From Prochlorococcus sp. AG-355-N18 (GTDB lineage: Bacteria > Cyanobacteriota > Cyanobacteriia > PCC-6307 > Cyanobiaceae): a stretch of 64,000 bases of DNA. The translations under genes were made by a program, and so were the position numbers. Shown piece by piece: positions 42,863 through 53,810 of this stretch. Numbering within the stretch: position 1 is the first letter of the stretch; every line of letters starts with the position of its first letter. The notes below the pieces were generated by a model that saw nothing but the letters and a program-made list of their open reading frames with translations, did not search any database and had not been told where the DNA came from. The stretch covers positions 1 to 64,000 of the forward strand of contig QCEG01000001.1 of NCBI GenBank assembly GCA_003278535.1, read 5' to 3'.

Positions 42863-43091
42863 GAGTCTTTACATATGCCAATATTGTAACACTTCTGTTA
42901 AATAATATTAGATTTTGATTAATAACACTTATGCATAAATTTAAATAATGATATTAAAGTATAATTTTGAGGAACACTCATACAAAGTTATTTCTCAAAT
43001 ATTTATGGGGATAGTTTTATATACTTCTTTTAATTACATTTTCAGATTGGGTCGGATTTCTGAAATTTTCTTAATTTAAATTTCAAATATT

Positions 43092-43295
43092 ATGAAAGAT
43101 AAACTATATGATAATGCTGATAGCTTTGCAATGTCATTTGATGAGGAATGGGAAAATATTGATTGTGATGATATACGATTAAAGATAGATAAGGTATTTG
43201 AACTTTTATCAGATCACCCTTTTTTAAAAGCTAATCCCGAAAATGCTAGAAAAATGGCAGAATTTAGGATATTTTCATTAAAAAAATTTCAATAA
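43092..43295 (+). CDS. small hypothetical protein (67 aa)
   Basis: Acidic first half (DNADSFAMSFDEEWENIDCDD) and helical second half. Soluble, unrecognised. Convergent with the 57-aa membrane gene. Confidence 0.6.
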   Translation: MKDKLYDNADSFAMSFDEEWENIDCDDIRLKIDKVFELLSDHPFLKANPENARKMAEFRIFSLKKFQ

Positions 43296-43332
43296 TTATT
43301 TTTAAATTTTATTAAAATTGATTATTTAAAAT

Positions 43333-43506
43333 TTAAATAGTAGGTGAATTAAAAAATCCCTTACTGTATAAAAATATTATTATGCCAATAATTGGACCTA
43401 TACCAAAAACAAACAGTACTAATTTAGCAGAATTTTTTGTTTGACCTAATTTTTGATCATTTAAATTTGAATTAATTTGATTTTTTTTTGATTTTTTCTT
43501 TTTCAT
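43333..43506 (-). CDS. small membrane protein (57 aa)
   Basis: ATG 43506 to TAA 43333-43335. Lys-rich start (MKKKKSKKNQ) and a hydrophobic span (KLVLFVFGIGPIIGIIIFLY) near the C-terminus. Function unknown. Confidence 0.55.
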   Translation of the reverse strand: MKKKKSKKNQINSNLNDQKLGQTKNSAKLVLFVFGIGPIIGIIIFLYSKGFFNSPTI

Positions 43507-43642
43507 GAATGATATATTACTACAACACGATTTTAAAAGATTTTGAAATGTTATTTGGTTGGAAATAATTTTTCAATTTAACAAAATTTATTTGGAAGTC
43601 AAAAAAGATCGTACTGTATAATATAAAGAGCATAAAGGAAAT

Positions 43643-43840
43643 ATGAGTGCAACTAAGAGAGAGGAGGTATGTTCTCACCTTAGATATATAAGGTTAGAGC
43701 TCAGAGAAATGCATCAAATGCTCATCAAGGAAGATTTGTTGCCAAATCTGAATGAAGCAAAGGAAGTACTCGCACAGCTTGATGCTTTATTGGATTTATT
43801 ATCAGAAAAAAGAGTAACGAAGATAAAAAGCCAATTTTGA
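43643..43840 (+). CDS. small helical protein (65 aa)
   Basis: REEVCSHLRYIRLELREMHQ then EAKEVLAQLDALLDLLSEKR: a helical-hairpin pattern. A TATAAT -10 box preceded by TGTACTG-like bases lies at 43616-43622. It is paired with a similar 64-aa helical protein on the other strand. Confidence 0.65.
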   Translation: MSATKREEVCSHLRYIRLELREMHQMLIKEDLLPNLNEAKEVLAQLDALLDLLSEKRVTKIKSQF

Positions 43841-43864
43841 AAACTTTCGGTTAATTTGAATATG

Positions 43865-44059
43865 TTAAAGGTAATTTGAAGCAGATTCTATTTTTTTTCT
43901 ATTATCGTGCATCTGTTCTAATTTATTGTAAATTTCCTTGATTTGGATTTGTATTAGATCGGTCGAATGTATATTACTTAACGCATCTAATGTTGATAGA
44001 AGGCTTTCTTTGGCCTCAATTAAATGTCTACATTCTTTACTGCCTGCTTCGTATGACAT
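43865..44059 (-). CDS. small helical protein (64 aa)
   Basis: Two long helices (ECRHLIEAKESLLSTLDALS; IQIKEIYNKLEQMHDNRKKI). Similar size and fold pattern to its convergent neighbour, but no clear sequence identity. Unrecognised. Confidence 0.65.
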   Translation of the reverse strand: MSYEAGSKECRHLIEAKESLLSTLDALSNIHSTDLIQIQIKEIYNKLEQMHDNRKKIESASNYL

Positions 44060-44202
44060 GGTATTTTTATAAACAAAATAATTATCTTAAATATATTAGA
44101 ATTTCTTCCGTATTGTTTGATACTCTTATTAGATCAACGCTTATTATTGTAATTTTCAATACAAAATAAGAAATTATTTTTACTAGTATTTAATAAAAAC
44201 TT

Positions 44203-44385
44203 ATGCAAGAAAATTCTTATGATTATAATTTCTGTATTAATTTAGCATTAGATAATGCAAAAAAAAGAATTAATTTACTTAATAATTCAGATAAAAAGTG
44301 TCTCCTAGAAGAATATAAGGAGTGGATTAATGATGGTTTAAATAAACATACAGTTTTACTACTAAGGGACGATCCGATCATTTAA
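44203..44385 (+). CDS. small hypothetical protein (60 aa)
   Basis: NLALDNAKKRINLLNNSDKK, then EEYKEWINDGLNKHTVLLL: soluble and helical. Unrecognised. Confidence 0.55.
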   Translation: MQENSYDYNFCINLALDNAKKRINLLNNSDKKCLLEEYKEWINDGLNKHTVLLLRDDPII

Positions 44386-44559
44386 GTATGATGAAAAATA
44401 TTTTCTAATTATTTTTACTAGAAGTAACCCTAAACAAAAAATAAAGACTAATGAAAAAAATTATTGATAGAATTAAAGTCAATGAAGAAAAACTATACAT
44501 ATTTTTACTAATCAAAAAACATATTTAACTATAGCAGTAAACTTAAGTAATTCCTGAAT

Positions 44560-44688
44560 TCAGTTTCCTTTGAAAAGTGAAAGAACAAATTTATTCAAAC
44601 TTTCTCTTTCTAAAAATATTTTTTTATTCTCATAGTTTTTTAATTTCTTAAAAATTAAATCAACTAATTGTTCTGATTTTGGAGTCAT
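44560..44688 (-). CDS. small charged protein (42 aa)
   Basis: ATG 44688 to TGA 44560-44562: KSEQLVDLIFKKLKNYENKK, then LNKFVLSLFKGN. It lies 10 nt after the lipoprotein gene on the same strand, probably cotranscribed. Confidence 0.5.
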   Translation of the reverse strand: MTPKSEQLVDLIFKKLKNYENKKIFLERESLNKFVLSLFKGN

Positions 44689-44698
44689 AATTTTAAAT

Positions 44699-45049
44699 TT
44701 ATTTTTCCAATAGATAAATTTTCTCTTTACCTATTTTATCTGGCTTTGTTATTTTACATCCTTTATCGTTTTCCATATCACAATCTTTTGTGGCAGGAAC
44801 AGATTTCCATGTGCAAATTTTTTCTTGGGAATCTTCTTTTAAAATATTCCATCCATTATCTAAGTATTCTTTAATACCATCCTCTCCACAAGAAAACTTT
44901 ATTTCCATTCTTTTCTTTTCTGGGTTGGGATTCTCATCAATATTTTTTCCCAAATTATCAATGGGATAATCTTTATTGGTTGTTGTCCTACAAGAAATTA
45001 AGAAAATTGCAATTAGAATTATCAGTGGAAATTGTTTTATTATTTTCAT
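44699..45049 (-). CDS. small lipoprotein (116 aa)
   Basis: A lipoprotein signal (IILIAIFLISC) places a lipobox Cys at about residue 20. The mature domain has several Cys (FSCGEDG, KICTW, KDCDMENDKGCKI) that could form disulfides. Function unknown. Confidence 0.7.
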   Translation of the reverse strand: MKIIKQFPLIILIAIFLISCRTTTNKDYPIDNLGKNIDENPNPEKKRMEIKFSCGEDGIKEYLDNGWNILKEDSQEKICTWKSVPATKDCDMENDKGCKITKPDKIGKEKIYLLEK

Positions 45050-45089
45050 TTTTTAACGTTTGATGATTCTAAATTATTTAAATTATAGT

Positions 45090-45266
45090 TTATTTTGATT
45101 CTATTAATTTTAATAGTTTATCCATTTTATTCATCAAGTCTTTTACTTCACCTGGCTTCGGTAATATTAATTCTTCAGAAACTTCTAAATGCATTTTCTT
45201 TAAGTTTTGCCTCAAATCTTTTAAATGCATTTTTATGTTTTCTTTCTTTTGTTTTATATCAGTCAT
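45090..45266 (-). CDS. small coiled-coil protein (58 aa)
   Basis: ATG 45266 to TAA 45090-45092, strongly helical (HLKDLRQNLKKMHLEVSEEL) with a Pro-Gly break and a second helix (EVKDLMNKMDKLLKLI). Not long enough for standard callers but clearly protein-like. Confidence 0.6.
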   Translation of the reverse strand: MTDIKQKKENIKMHLKDLRQNLKKMHLEVSEELILPKPGEVKDLMNKMDKLLKLIESK

Positions 45267-45349
45267 AGGAATAAAATTTAAAACTTTACTAAACTTAAAA
45301 TTATTATCATAGTATTCAGAAGCTTGATATATAAGGAATAATTCAAAAT

Positions 45350-45787
45350 TTAATTTTTTAAATTTTCTAATTCATAGATTTCTTCGCCACCATAACAAAA
45401 ATTTGTAGATATCATTTTTATCTCCCTATTATTAATTTCGAATATATTTTTATTTTTAATAATATAATTTTTAGCAATCACTTCACAATCTAATTTGTTT
45501 TTTGCATGTTTAATAACTGGATAAAAATATCCCAATACACTAATTACAAACAAAAATATTATTATTGATTTTTTATCATTTTTAATAAATTCTTTAGATG
45601 TTTTTTTGGCTTTTAATATTTTTATTAGTAACTTATCTGGTAATCCTAGCTGAATAAATAATAACTCTACCCACCATGGAAGATCCTTATCTTTCTTTTT
45701 CTTTAAGTTTTCGGAAGTATTCATTTTTTTGACTTCATATTTTTGGTTTTTAACCTCTTTAGGATTAGTTGTTTCTTTTTTACTCAT
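45350..45787 (-). CDS. membrane protein with periplasmic Cys pair (145 aa)
   Basis: Charged N-terminus, WWVELLFIQLGLPDKLLIKIL, then a membrane span (SIIIFLFVISVLGYFYPVI) and a tail with DCEVIAKNYI and FCYGGEE. The second half resembles the 85-aa protein at 6485-6742 in layout. Unrecognised. Confidence 0.65.
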   Translation of the reverse strand: MSKKETTNPKEVKNQKYEVKKMNTSENLKKKKDKDLPWWVELLFIQLGLPDKLLIKILKAKKTSKEFIKNDKKSIIIFLFVISVLGYFYPVIKHAKNKLDCEVIAKNYIIKNKNIFEINNREIKMISTNFCYGGEEIYELENLKN

Positions 45788-45914
45788 ATCATCGAATGAT
45801 TTATTTGGAATGTAGAGGTTTTATTTTGATTTGAAAACTATATTTTTATTTTATAAGTTTTAATTTAATTTATCTATGAATTTGAGTATTGTTAACCTGT
45901 ATGTAGAAATTTAA

Positions 45915-46184
45915 ATGGCAAAAAAAAGAAGGAAGTTAAATAAAGATTTTGAAAGGAAAATATATTCATCAAAAAAAAATGTCGAATTAGTTCTGGCAAA
46001 AATCTATGATATCGATGATGAAGACATACAAAAAGAATATATGAGTGCTTTTAACAAAGTGGTTTACTTATATGATGAATTAAAAGAAGATTACGAACGA
46101 CAAGGATTTTCTGATAATTCTGAAGAACTTCTCAATAGCTATAAAAATGCATTTAATCTTTTCGAATCAGAATTTGAAATTTAA
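45915..46184 (+). CDS. small charged hypothetical protein (89 aa)
   Basis: A basic start (MAKKRRKLNKDFERKIYSSK) is followed by acidic helices (DIDDEDIQKEYMSAF; YDELKEDYERQGFSDNSEE). Soluble, unrecognised. Confidence 0.65.
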   Translation: MAKKRRKLNKDFERKIYSSKKNVELVLAKIYDIDDEDIQKEYMSAFNKVVYLYDELKEDYERQGFSDNSEELLNSYKNAFNLFESEFEI

Positions 46185-46197
46185 ATTCAATTTCTAA

Positions 46198-46404
46198 TTA
46201 ACGTTTGTAAGGGGTTACAGGTATTTCAATAAGCTTTCCTTTTTGGAGATCAGATCTTTTCTCTTGTAAATTTTTGATACATAAAGAAACTCTTTTCTCC
46301 TTTGCGCAAAATCTTTTTATTTGGTAATCACTAAGTGATAATGATTTATTACTAAATGAAAAAAAGGCCAATAAAAACATAAAAAAATTTAATACCAATT
46401 TCAT
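46198..46404 (-). CDS. exported small protein (68 aa)
   Basis: Signal peptide (KLVLNFFMFLLAFFSFSNKS), then a short mature part with two Cys (RFCAKEKRVSLCIKNLQEKR) spaced as in a disulfide hairpin. Function unknown. Confidence 0.65.
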   Translation of the reverse strand: MKLVLNFFMFLLAFFSFSNKSLSLSDYQIKRFCAKEKRVSLCIKNLQEKRSDLQKGKLIEIPVTPYKR

Positions 46405-46435
46405 TTGTTCACTCCTATTTTCTAATACCCCTCAA

Positions 46436-46714
46436 TTACTTTTTATTATAAAGATCTATGATTTCTTTTAATTCATCTTTACTCAACTCTGTTGAAATAA
46501 AAACTTCTTGAGCTGTATTACCCTTTCTTGCGATTGCTTTATATCCGTTTATAGTTTTCACTGACAATCTAATTATCAATTTAGAGGATCTTCCCCTGGC
46601 TCTTGAAATAACAGCTGGAGTTATTGTCTTGATATTATTTTCCAGTGCTAATTTTTGAAGTATTGGAATTAGACCTTCTATATTTGTACTATGATTTAAA
46701 ACTAACCTACCCAA
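46436..46714 (-). CDS. DUF2103 family protein
   Basis: 92 residues. MGRLVLNHSTNIEGLIPILQKL and TPAVISRARGRSSKLIIRL match DUF2103, a small predicted metal-binding or nucleic-acid-associated family conserved in cyanobacteria. Lies upstream of petN on the opposite strand. Confidence 0.78.
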   Translation of the reverse strand: MGRLVLNHSTNIEGLIPILQKLALENNIKTITPAVISRARGRSSKLIIRLSVKTINGYKAIARKGNTAQEVFISTELSKDELKEIIDLYNKK

Positions 46715-46830
46715 TTTAATTTTATTACAATTCTATTGAGAAAATTTTGTTTCTGAGAAATTAACTTTAGCTTTAAAATTATTAAAAAATTTTGAAGTTC
46801 TGTTATATTTATAAAAACGATTAAATTCTA

Positions 46831-46932
46831 ATGATCTTTCAAATAGGCTGGGCAGCATTGGCTGCTATTTTTACTTTTTCAATTGCCATGGTTGTTTGGG
46901 GAAGAAATGGGGACGGATCTATTGACATATGA
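46831..46932 (+). CDS. petN: cytochrome b6-f complex subunit PetN
   Basis: 33 residues: [20 protein letters not shown] then [13 protein letters not shown]. The GW...[14 protein letters not shown] pattern is the PetN fingerprint, a single-helix subunit needed for the stability of the thylakoid b6-f complex. The length is a few residues above the 29 usual in chloroplasts. It overlaps the next frame by 4 nt. Confidence 0.93.
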
Positions 46933-47069
46933 TTTCATTTTTAACTTATGAAGTCTATTTAAATAAATTTCTTATTTTAACATCGTTTGTTTTGCTCATA
47001 TTCATAACATTGGCAGTAATTTATATCTCCTATGTCTCTTGGAAAGATAAAAAAAGATTAAAAAAATAG
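46929..47069 (+). CDS. small membrane protein downstream of petN (46 aa)
   Basis: Starts in the ATGA overlap with petN. One span ([20 protein letters not shown]) and a basic end ([10 protein letters not shown]). Coupling to petN hints at a thylakoid role, but this is inference. Convergent with thf1. Confidence 0.6.
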
Positions 47070-47072
47070 TTA

Positions 47073-47729
47073 TTATTTTTTTTGGTTTTTTTTCTTATCC
47101 TTAATTCTGAGCTCTTCAATTAATTCTTTTGCTTGTTCCATTTTTGATATGCTACTCTTGTAGATTCCAATATCTTTTTCTGCTTTATTAGCAGATAAGC
47201 TTAACTTATCAAAAATATCAGAGGTCATTTTATTTTTATCTGATTCATTTTTCTCTTTGAAATCTTGGGAGTTTGAAATTAATATATATATCCCTAAGTT
47301 CAAAATCCTTGAAGGATAGAGTTTAGAATTACTTTTTTCTACTAATAATTTTAAAGTATCTTGAGATGTTTTATCCTTTAATTCTTTTTGAGACTTTTTA
47401 GATATTTCATTAATTTCCTTCGCCTCAAAATTTGTAGAACTGCATAAAGATTCAAAAAGTAGATCCAAGTGTTTATCAGGTTGATATCCTTTCATTAATT
47501 CTTTGAATGTTTCGGTGAGGCCGACACAAAAGAGATAATCTTGCGTAAATTCATTTTGATGGTTCAAAAGATTTAGTTCGACAAGCATTTCATCAACTAT
47601 TCTTTTATATAAACCTGGAATGACGTAAGGAAATTTTTCATGAAATAACTTTTTGCTATCTGAAACAGTCAATTTTTCTTTCAATTTTTTATATGTAAAC
47701 CTTAATAAGGTTAGCGTATGTTGACTCAA
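47073..47729 (-). CDS. thf1: photosystem II biogenesis protein Thf1 (Psp29)
   Basis: 218 residues if started at TTG 47729, about 203 if at TTG 47684 (LKEKLTVSD), which better fits the family. Core [34 protein letters not shown] and [21 protein letters not shown] match Psp29/Thf1, a soluble thylakoid-associated protein that modulates FtsH protease amounts and PSII repair. It is divergent from clpP and close to ftsH, consistent with that role. Confidence 0.9.
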   Translation of the reverse strand: MSQHTLTLLRFTYKKLKEKLTVSDSKKLFHEKFPYVIPGLYKRIVDEMLVELNLLNHQNEFTQDYLFCVGLTETFKELMKGYQPDKHLDLLFESLCSSTNFEAKEINEISKKSQKELKDKTSQDTLKLLVEKSNSKLYPSRILNLGIYILISNSQDFKEKNESDKNKMTSDIFDKLSLSANKAEKDIGIYKSSISKMEQAKELIEELRIKDKKKNQKK

Positions 47730-47764
47730 TATCGTTAATATCTAATAAACAGATAAATATTATT

Positions 47765-48352
47765 ATGATCCCTTTAGTTTTAGAAGAATCGGGCGGTAGT
47801 GAAAGAGTCTTTGATATTTATTCGAGACTATTAAGAGAGAGAATAATCTTTTTGGGAGAACAAGTTACTAGTGAAACTGCTAATAGAATTGTTGCTCAAT
47901 TATTGTTCCTCGAGGCAGAGGATCCGGATAAGGACATTTATATGTACATAAATTCACCCGGCGGATCCGTATATGATGGATTGGGTATCTTTGACACAAT
48001 GCAACATGTAAAGCCTGACATTCATACAGTTTGTGTTGGCTTAGCTGCTAGTATGGGTGCATTTTTGCTTGCGGCAGGTACTAAAGGTAAAAGAAGCAGC
48101 CTTAGACATTCAAGAATAATGATTCATCAACCACTTGGAGGTGCTAGAGGGCAAGCCAGTGATATAAGAATTCAAGCAGATGAAATTTTGTTCTTAAAAG
48201 AACGACTAAATACTGAATTATCAGAAAGAACTGGAAAGGATTATGACACTATCAAAGAAGATACTGATAGAGATTTTTATATGTCCCCAAACGAAGCTGT
48301 TGAGTACGGCTTAATTGATCTCGTGTTAGATAAGAAACCAATAAAAATTTAG
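47765..48352 (+). CDS. clpP: ATP-dependent Clp protease proteolytic subunit
   Basis: 195 residues. Catalytic triad Ser96 (GLAASMGAF), His121 (IMIHQPLGG) and Asp near 170 (DTDRDFYMS). Oligomerises into the barrel that degrades substrates unfolded by ClpX/ClpC. Its 3' end overlaps the ftsH stop by 4 nt on the opposite strand. Confidence 0.96.
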   Translation: MIPLVLEESGGSERVFDIYSRLLRERIIFLGEQVTSETANRIVAQLLFLEAEDPDKDIYMYINSPGGSVYDGLGIFDTMQHVKPDIHTVCVGLAASMGAFLLAAGTKGKRSSLRHSRIMIHQPLGGARGQASDIRIQADEILFLKERLNTELSERTGKDYDTIKEDTDRDFYMSPNEAVEYGLIDLVLDKKPIKI

Positions 48353-50262
48353 CTTAATAATTGAGGTGTTCTCTCTTTCTCAGGAATTTTAGTGAATTTG
48401 GAGAGAATACTTATAAATTCATCACCATCTAATGTTTCTTTTTCGATTAATAGGTCAACTATCTTATCCATAGCTTCTCTATTTTTGCTTACTATATCGT
48501 ATGTTTCCTTATAACATTCTTTAACCATTATTCTTACACTTTCATCGATTTGTTTAGAGATTGAATCAGAAACTTCACTTCTAGTCATTAAATCTCTACC
48601 AACAAATACTTCTTGATTACCACTTTCTAAAGCTATCGGACCTAAATTACTCATTCCAAATCTAGTAACCATTTGACGGGCCATTGAAGCAACTTGTTGG
48701 AAATCACCTCCAGCTCCTGTTGTAATCTCACCTTCTCCAAAAACTACATCTTCAGCAGCTCTTCCTCCTAAAGCACCCATTATCCTAGCTTTTAATTGCG
48801 CCCTGCTAACAAGGGTTTGTTCATCATCTGGGGTAAACCAAGTTAATCCTTTAGCTTGACCTCTTGGAATGACGGTCACTTTTTGAACAGGATCATGGGC
48901 TTTGACAAGTGAACCGATGAGAGCATGGCCAACTTCATGATAAGCAATTAATCTCTTGCTTCTACCATCTGTTAATGGAGAACCTTCCATTCCTGCCACA
49001 ATCCTATCTACAGAGTCATCAATTTCTGAGATACTTATTGAGTCTTTTCTCCTCCTGGCGGTTAATATAGCAGCCTCATTTAATAAATTTGCTAAATCTG
49101 CTCCAGTAAAACCTGGTGTTCTTCTCGCAATACTTTCAAGCGTTAAATCCTCTTGAAGTTTCTTATTCCTTGCATGAACTTCTAGTATTGATAGTCTACC
49201 CTTGATATCAGGTGCATCCACAGTTACCTGTCTATCAAATCTGCCAGGTCTCATTAACGCTGAGTCTAGAACATCAGGCCTGTTTGTGGCTGCAATAATT
49301 ATTATGCCACTATTACCTTCGAAACCATCCATTTCAGTAAGTAATTGATTGAGAGTTTGTTCTCTCTCATCATTACCTCCACCAATACCTGCACCTCTTT
49401 GCCTTCCGACTGCATCGATTTCATCAATAAAAATTAAACAGGGACTATTCTCTTTAGCTCTTTTGAAAAGGTCTCTAACTCTACTAGCGCCAACACCAAC
49501 AAACATTTCAACAAATTCAGAACCTGATAATGAGAAAAATGGTACACCAGCTTCACCTGCAATTGCTTTAGCTAAAAGGGTTTTACCAGTACCAGGAGGT
49601 CCTACCAATAGAACCCCTTTGGGAATTCTTGCTCCTACAGAAGTAAATTTTTCTGGTTTTTTTAGGAAAGTAACTACCTCTTGCAAATCCTGTTTAGCTT
49701 CATTAACGCCTGCAACATCATCAAATACAACTCCTGTTTCAGCTTCCATTGCAAATCTTGCTTTAGTTTTTCCAAACTGCATTGCTTGGCCAGGACCTCC
49801 GGGCATACCATTTGACCTCCTCGCTAACAAAATTAAACCTCCAATCAAGATAGCCGGGAAGAATAAATTACCTAAAATTCCTAATGCGGGAGGAGCTGTT
49901 TTTATTGGATGAACATCAAAACTAATTCCTTCATTTTTTAAGACATTTATAAGTTCTGGTGTTAAGCCGGGAAGATCTACACGCAACCTTTGAACTTTAT
50001 TATCTAAATCCGAATCTATTGTTTCTATAACTGCATTTCTGCCTCCCTCAAAAATATCAACAGATGTAACCCTTCCCGAATTAATGTAATCTAAAAATCT
50101 GCCGTAACTAACTCTTGCTACCGCTGAATTTCTTGGTGCAACAGTAGTGCCATTAGATTTAAGCGAATCAACGTTACTTGAAGATAAAAATTGGTAGGAA
50201 AGTGCTATTACTAAAAGTATAGGTAAAGCCCATAAAATTAATGTTTTAAATTTTTGATTCAT
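48349..50262 (-). CDS. ftsH: membrane AAA+ zinc protease FtsH
   Basis: 637 residues from ATG 50262; the frame is open to TTG 50280. N-terminal helix ([16 protein letters not shown]), lumenal domain, second helix ([15 protein letters not shown]), then AAA+ core with Walker A GPPGTGKT, Walker [12 protein letters not shown], the SRH with [11 protein letters not shown], and the protease motif HEVGH. Thylakoid FtsH removes damaged PSII proteins. Neighbouring clpP and thf1 make a proteolysis/PSII-repair cluster. Confidence 0.96.
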   Translation of the reverse strand: MNQKFKTLILWALPILLVIALSYQFLSSSNVDSLKSNGTTVAPRNSAVARVSYGRFLDYINSGRVTSVDIFEGGRNAVIETIDSDLDNKVQRLRVDLPGLTPELINVLKNEGISFDVHPIKTAPPALGILGNLFFPAILIGGLILLARRSNGMPGGPGQAMQFGKTKARFAMEAETGVVFDDVAGVNEAKQDLQEVVTFLKKPEKFTSVGARIPKGVLLVGPPGTGKTLLAKAIAGEAGVPFFSLSGSEFVEMFVGVGASRVRDLFKRAKENSPCLIFIDEIDAVGRQRGAGIGGGNDEREQTLNQLLTEMDGFEGNSGIIIIAATNRPDVLDSALMRPGRFDRQVTVDAPDIKGRLSILEVHARNKKLQEDLTLESIARRTPGFTGADLANLLNEAAILTARRRKDSISISEIDDSVDRIVAGMEGSPLTDGRSKRLIAYHEVGHALIGSLVKAHDPVQKVTVIPRGQAKGLTWFTPDDEQTLVSRAQLKARIMGALGGRAAEDVVFGEGEITTGAGGDFQQVASMARQMVTRFGMSNLGPIALESGNQEVFVGRDLMTRSEVSDSISKQIDESVRIMVKECYKETYDIVSKNREAMDKIVDLLIEKETLDGDEFISILSKFTKIPEKERTPQLLS

Positions 50263-50369
50263 TAATTTGTAGAAAGTCAATTCTAGGATTCTAGAATGAA
50301 TCAGTGCATTTCGTTGATATTTTCTCTAACTTTATGCTTATACTACTCTTTAATGTATCTAATTTATAA

Positions 50370-50579
50370 ATGAAATTTGAGATCAACGATAAGGTTAAGT
50401 TGATTGCGCCAGTCTCTTACTTGAAGACTTCAGATAATATGCCGATGTTAAGACCACCTGATCTTGTGGCAATTGATGAAATTGGGGAAATCCTTTCAAT
50501 TAAATCTCCAGATACTGTTGAAGTAAAGTTTAGGAGAGGTTCGTTTTTAATAGATATTAACAAGATTGAGAAAAAATAA
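50370..50579 (+). CDS. sipA: SipA-like DUF3148 protein
   Basis: 69 residues, SH3-like beta fold. SYLKTSDNMPMLRPPDLV and EIGEILSIKSPDTVEVKFRRGSFLI match DUF3148/SipA, a small cyanobacterial protein that binds and stimulates the NblS histidine kinase. Partner identity here is inferred from family. Divergent from ftsH. Confidence 0.82.
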   Translation: MKFEINDKVKLIAPVSYLKTSDNMPMLRPPDLVAIDEIGEILSIKSPDTVEVKFRRGSFLIDINKIEKK

Positions 50580-50580
50580 T

Positions 50581-51798
50581 CTAAAAGTTTTTCTTCCACC
50601 TATTAGAAATTTCTAAACATTTATTTTTATTTCCAAAAATACTTAAAAAAGGTTTTGAAAAATACTTTTTAGTTAACTTCAAAATATCTAACGAGGAAAT
50701 TCCCTCTATTTTTGAATTTAAATCTTTCTCAGAAATTGGTGAAATACCATAACTAACTAACTGTATCTTTCTCTGTAAAATTTCATCTATTGATTGATTT
50801 CCTAATAAAAAAGAACCTTTTAGTTTTTCTTTTGCTAAAAATATTTCAGCATCAGTCAAGGAATTTAAAAGTAAATTTTTCCATAGTGTTGATAAAAGTT
50901 CAAAAGCAAAAAGTGCTTGATCATTAGATACGGATAAATAAATTAAAAATGGTGCATTTCCACTCCTGATAGGATAATAAACTCCTAAATCGTAAGTGAT
51001 ACCATGTTTTTCTCTAAAAAGTTTAAATAAAGCAGCGCTCATTCCATAAGATAAATATGACTCCAAAACCTTAAGAGGAAAATATTCACTACTTCTTCGC
51101 GAGCAAGTTTGGTCCCCCATCATTATTATTGTTTGATTTGAATCATTATTAATGTAATCAAATCTATTAGCAGCAGTTAAATAATGGTTTACACGGCCTG
51201 ATTGTTCTTTTAGGATTTTTTTTTCTAATGTTCCAAAATTTTCTCCATTTATTTCGGGATTATTTGAAATTAAATACTTTTCTCTATTTTTAAAATTCTT
51301 AAACTCGAGTAAAACATCTTCATAGGTAATCTTTGAGACATCTTCTGCATTGCCAATAGTGTTAAAAGCATAAGGATGATTTGAGTAAACTATTTTTCTC
51401 CATTTTTCAAAACAGATATTGAATGGATTCTCTTTCTCTTTCTTAAGGTAATCAGTAGAAGATTTTTTTACTTTTTTAAATTCTGTTTCAGTGAGTAATG
51501 GCTTATTAATTATTAAATCTAATAAAGGGAATAACTTGCTGAAATGTTCATTTAAGGATTTAAGGCTTATTGAAATTCCATCTTCAAATATTTCTTGATT
51601 TAATTCTGCTCCATAGGACTCAATATACTCAGAGAGAGTAAAATTGTTAAAACCCTCACATCCTCTGGTAAGTAATGAACAAAGGATCTTGTTTATTCCT
51701 TTTTTGCCAGTACTATCCATATCACTCCCCCCTTTTATCCAAATTGAAGCAGTTGAAAAATTTCTTTTTTTATTATTTAAAAAATATCTTTTTAACAT
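50581..51798 (-). CDS. M16 peptidase-like protein without active site
   Basis: 405 residues with the M16 fold (IWIKGGSDMDSTGKKGINKILCSLLTRG at the position of the metal helix). The HxxEH motif is replaced by an NKILCSL-type sequence, so this half is probably the non-catalytic partner. The start abuts the stop of the catalytic gene upstream. Pairs of this type form processing proteases in cyanobacteria. Confidence 0.85.
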   Translation of the reverse strand: MLKRYFLNNKKRNFSTASIWIKGGSDMDSTGKKGINKILCSLLTRGCEGFNNFTLSEYIESYGAELNQEIFEDGISISLKSLNEHFSKLFPLLDLIINKPLLTETEFKKVKKSSTDYLKKEKENPFNICFEKWRKIVYSNHPYAFNTIGNAEDVSKITYEDVLLEFKNFKNREKYLISNNPEINGENFGTLEKKILKEQSGRVNHYLTAANRFDYINNDSNQTIIMMGDQTCSRRSSEYFPLKVLESYLSYGMSAALFKLFREKHGITYDLGVYYPIRSGNAPFLIYLSVSNDQALFAFELLSTLWKNLLLNSLTDAEIFLAKEKLKGSFLLGNQSIDEILQRKIQLVSYGISPISEKDLNSKIEGISSLDILKLTKKYFSKPFLSIFGNKNKCLEISNRWKKNF

Positions 51799-53043
51799 TT
51801 ATTTAGGGGATGCAACTAAAGTAAATTTCTCTCCACGTATGTATTCTGTAATCTCTTTGAAGTTATCCAAGTCACTCCAATATTTTAAATGACTTTCTAA
51901 ATTATTTATTGAAGATTTTCTCCCCCAAAGAAGTTCATTTCCAAAGAATGAAGAGAGTTGTGTAGATGTCTCTAAATTAAAAATATAGTTACTCTTCACA
52001 ATATTTATTGCTTTTTTTATCTCATCCAAAGCCAAGGCTTTACAATCTGAGATCTCATCAATTGTTTTATTAATTTGCTTTTCTACTAAATCAATATCTT
52101 TGGACTCACAACTTGCTTCCATTATCAATAATCCTCCTAATTCTCCAGCATTTACATCTACATATACTGATTCAACAAGATTACTATCTTCTTTTAAAGT
52201 TTTAACTAATCTACTGTTTCTTCCAACAGAGAGTATTGATGCTAATATCTCAAGTCCAATAATATTTTTTTGATCATTCAGATTTGGGATAAACCAAGCT
52301 ATAAATATTCTTGAAAACTCTAAATTATCAAACTTAACTGACTCTCTACCATTCCTAATTTTTAAAGAAGGCTTATTTTTGTGATTTATTAAATTTGGAC
52401 TTTCTTTTATGCCAGATAGATCACTTTTTTCAAAAATTTTATAAATTTCTTCAGAGAGATTTCCCGCAATTGCAATACAAATTTTTTCAGTAGTGTAATG
52501 TTTGTTATGAAATTTCATAAGGTCACTTATCTCTAAGTTTTTAATACTATGTTCAGTTCCCAAAATCGAATTGGCATAATTCGGACTTAACCAAACCCTT
52601 TTCAAAAAATAATTAAATAGTTTTTCTTCAGGCTGATCATTTTGTTGTTTTATTTCATCGATAACTACCCCTTTTTCCTTTATAAATTCATCAGGATTAA
52701 AATCTGGAGCAATGACAATATTTGTCAAAAGAGCAAGTGATTCTTTAAAGTTACGTGGTGGAACTAAGACGTGGTAATGTACATCATCATAACCTGTTGA
52801 AGCGTTACTTAATCCGCCTAGTGATTCAATTTTATGGTCAAACTCACCCGGCATTATTTTGTTAGATCCCTTAAAAATCATATGCTCTAGAAAATGAGCA
52901 GTGCCGTTTTTATCAACATCCTCAAATGAAGAACCTGCTTTGCACCAAATATCAATGCTTATAAGCGGCAATTCTTTATTATCCACAAACACACATCTAG
53001 TTTTGCTTGAATGGGTGTAGTAGATAAGATCTCCTACGTTCAT
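51799..53043 (-). CDS. M16 zinc peptidase (catalytic partner)
   Basis: 414 residues. GTAHFLEHMIFKGS contains inverted zinc motif HFLEH (residues 50-54), with a downstream Glu in the KGVVIDEIKQQNDQPEE helix as the third ligand. Related to mitochondrial processing peptidase and pitrilysin. Together with the inactive partner it likely degrades or processes small peptides. First gene of the pair, divergent from pcyA. Confidence 0.92.
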   Translation of the reverse strand: MNVGDLIYYTHSSKTRCVFVDNKELPLISIDIWCKAGSSFEDVDKNGTAHFLEHMIFKGSNKIMPGEFDHKIESLGGLSNASTGYDDVHYHVLVPPRNFKESLALLTNIVIAPDFNPDEFIKEKGVVIDEIKQQNDQPEEKLFNYFLKRVWLSPNYANSILGTEHSIKNLEISDLMKFHNKHYTTEKICIAIAGNLSEEIYKIFEKSDLSGIKESPNLINHKNKPSLKIRNGRESVKFDNLEFSRIFIAWFIPNLNDQKNIIGLEILASILSVGRNSRLVKTLKEDSNLVESVYVDVNAGELGGLLIMEASCESKDIDLVEKQINKTIDEISDCKALALDEIKKAINIVKSNYIFNLETSTQLSSFFGNELLWGRKSSINNLESHLKYWSDLDNFKEITEYIRGEKFTLVASPK

Positions 53044-53060
53044 TTCGGTTCTCTATTTAA

Positions 53061-53809
<749 letters not shown>

Positions 53810-53810
<1 letters not shown>

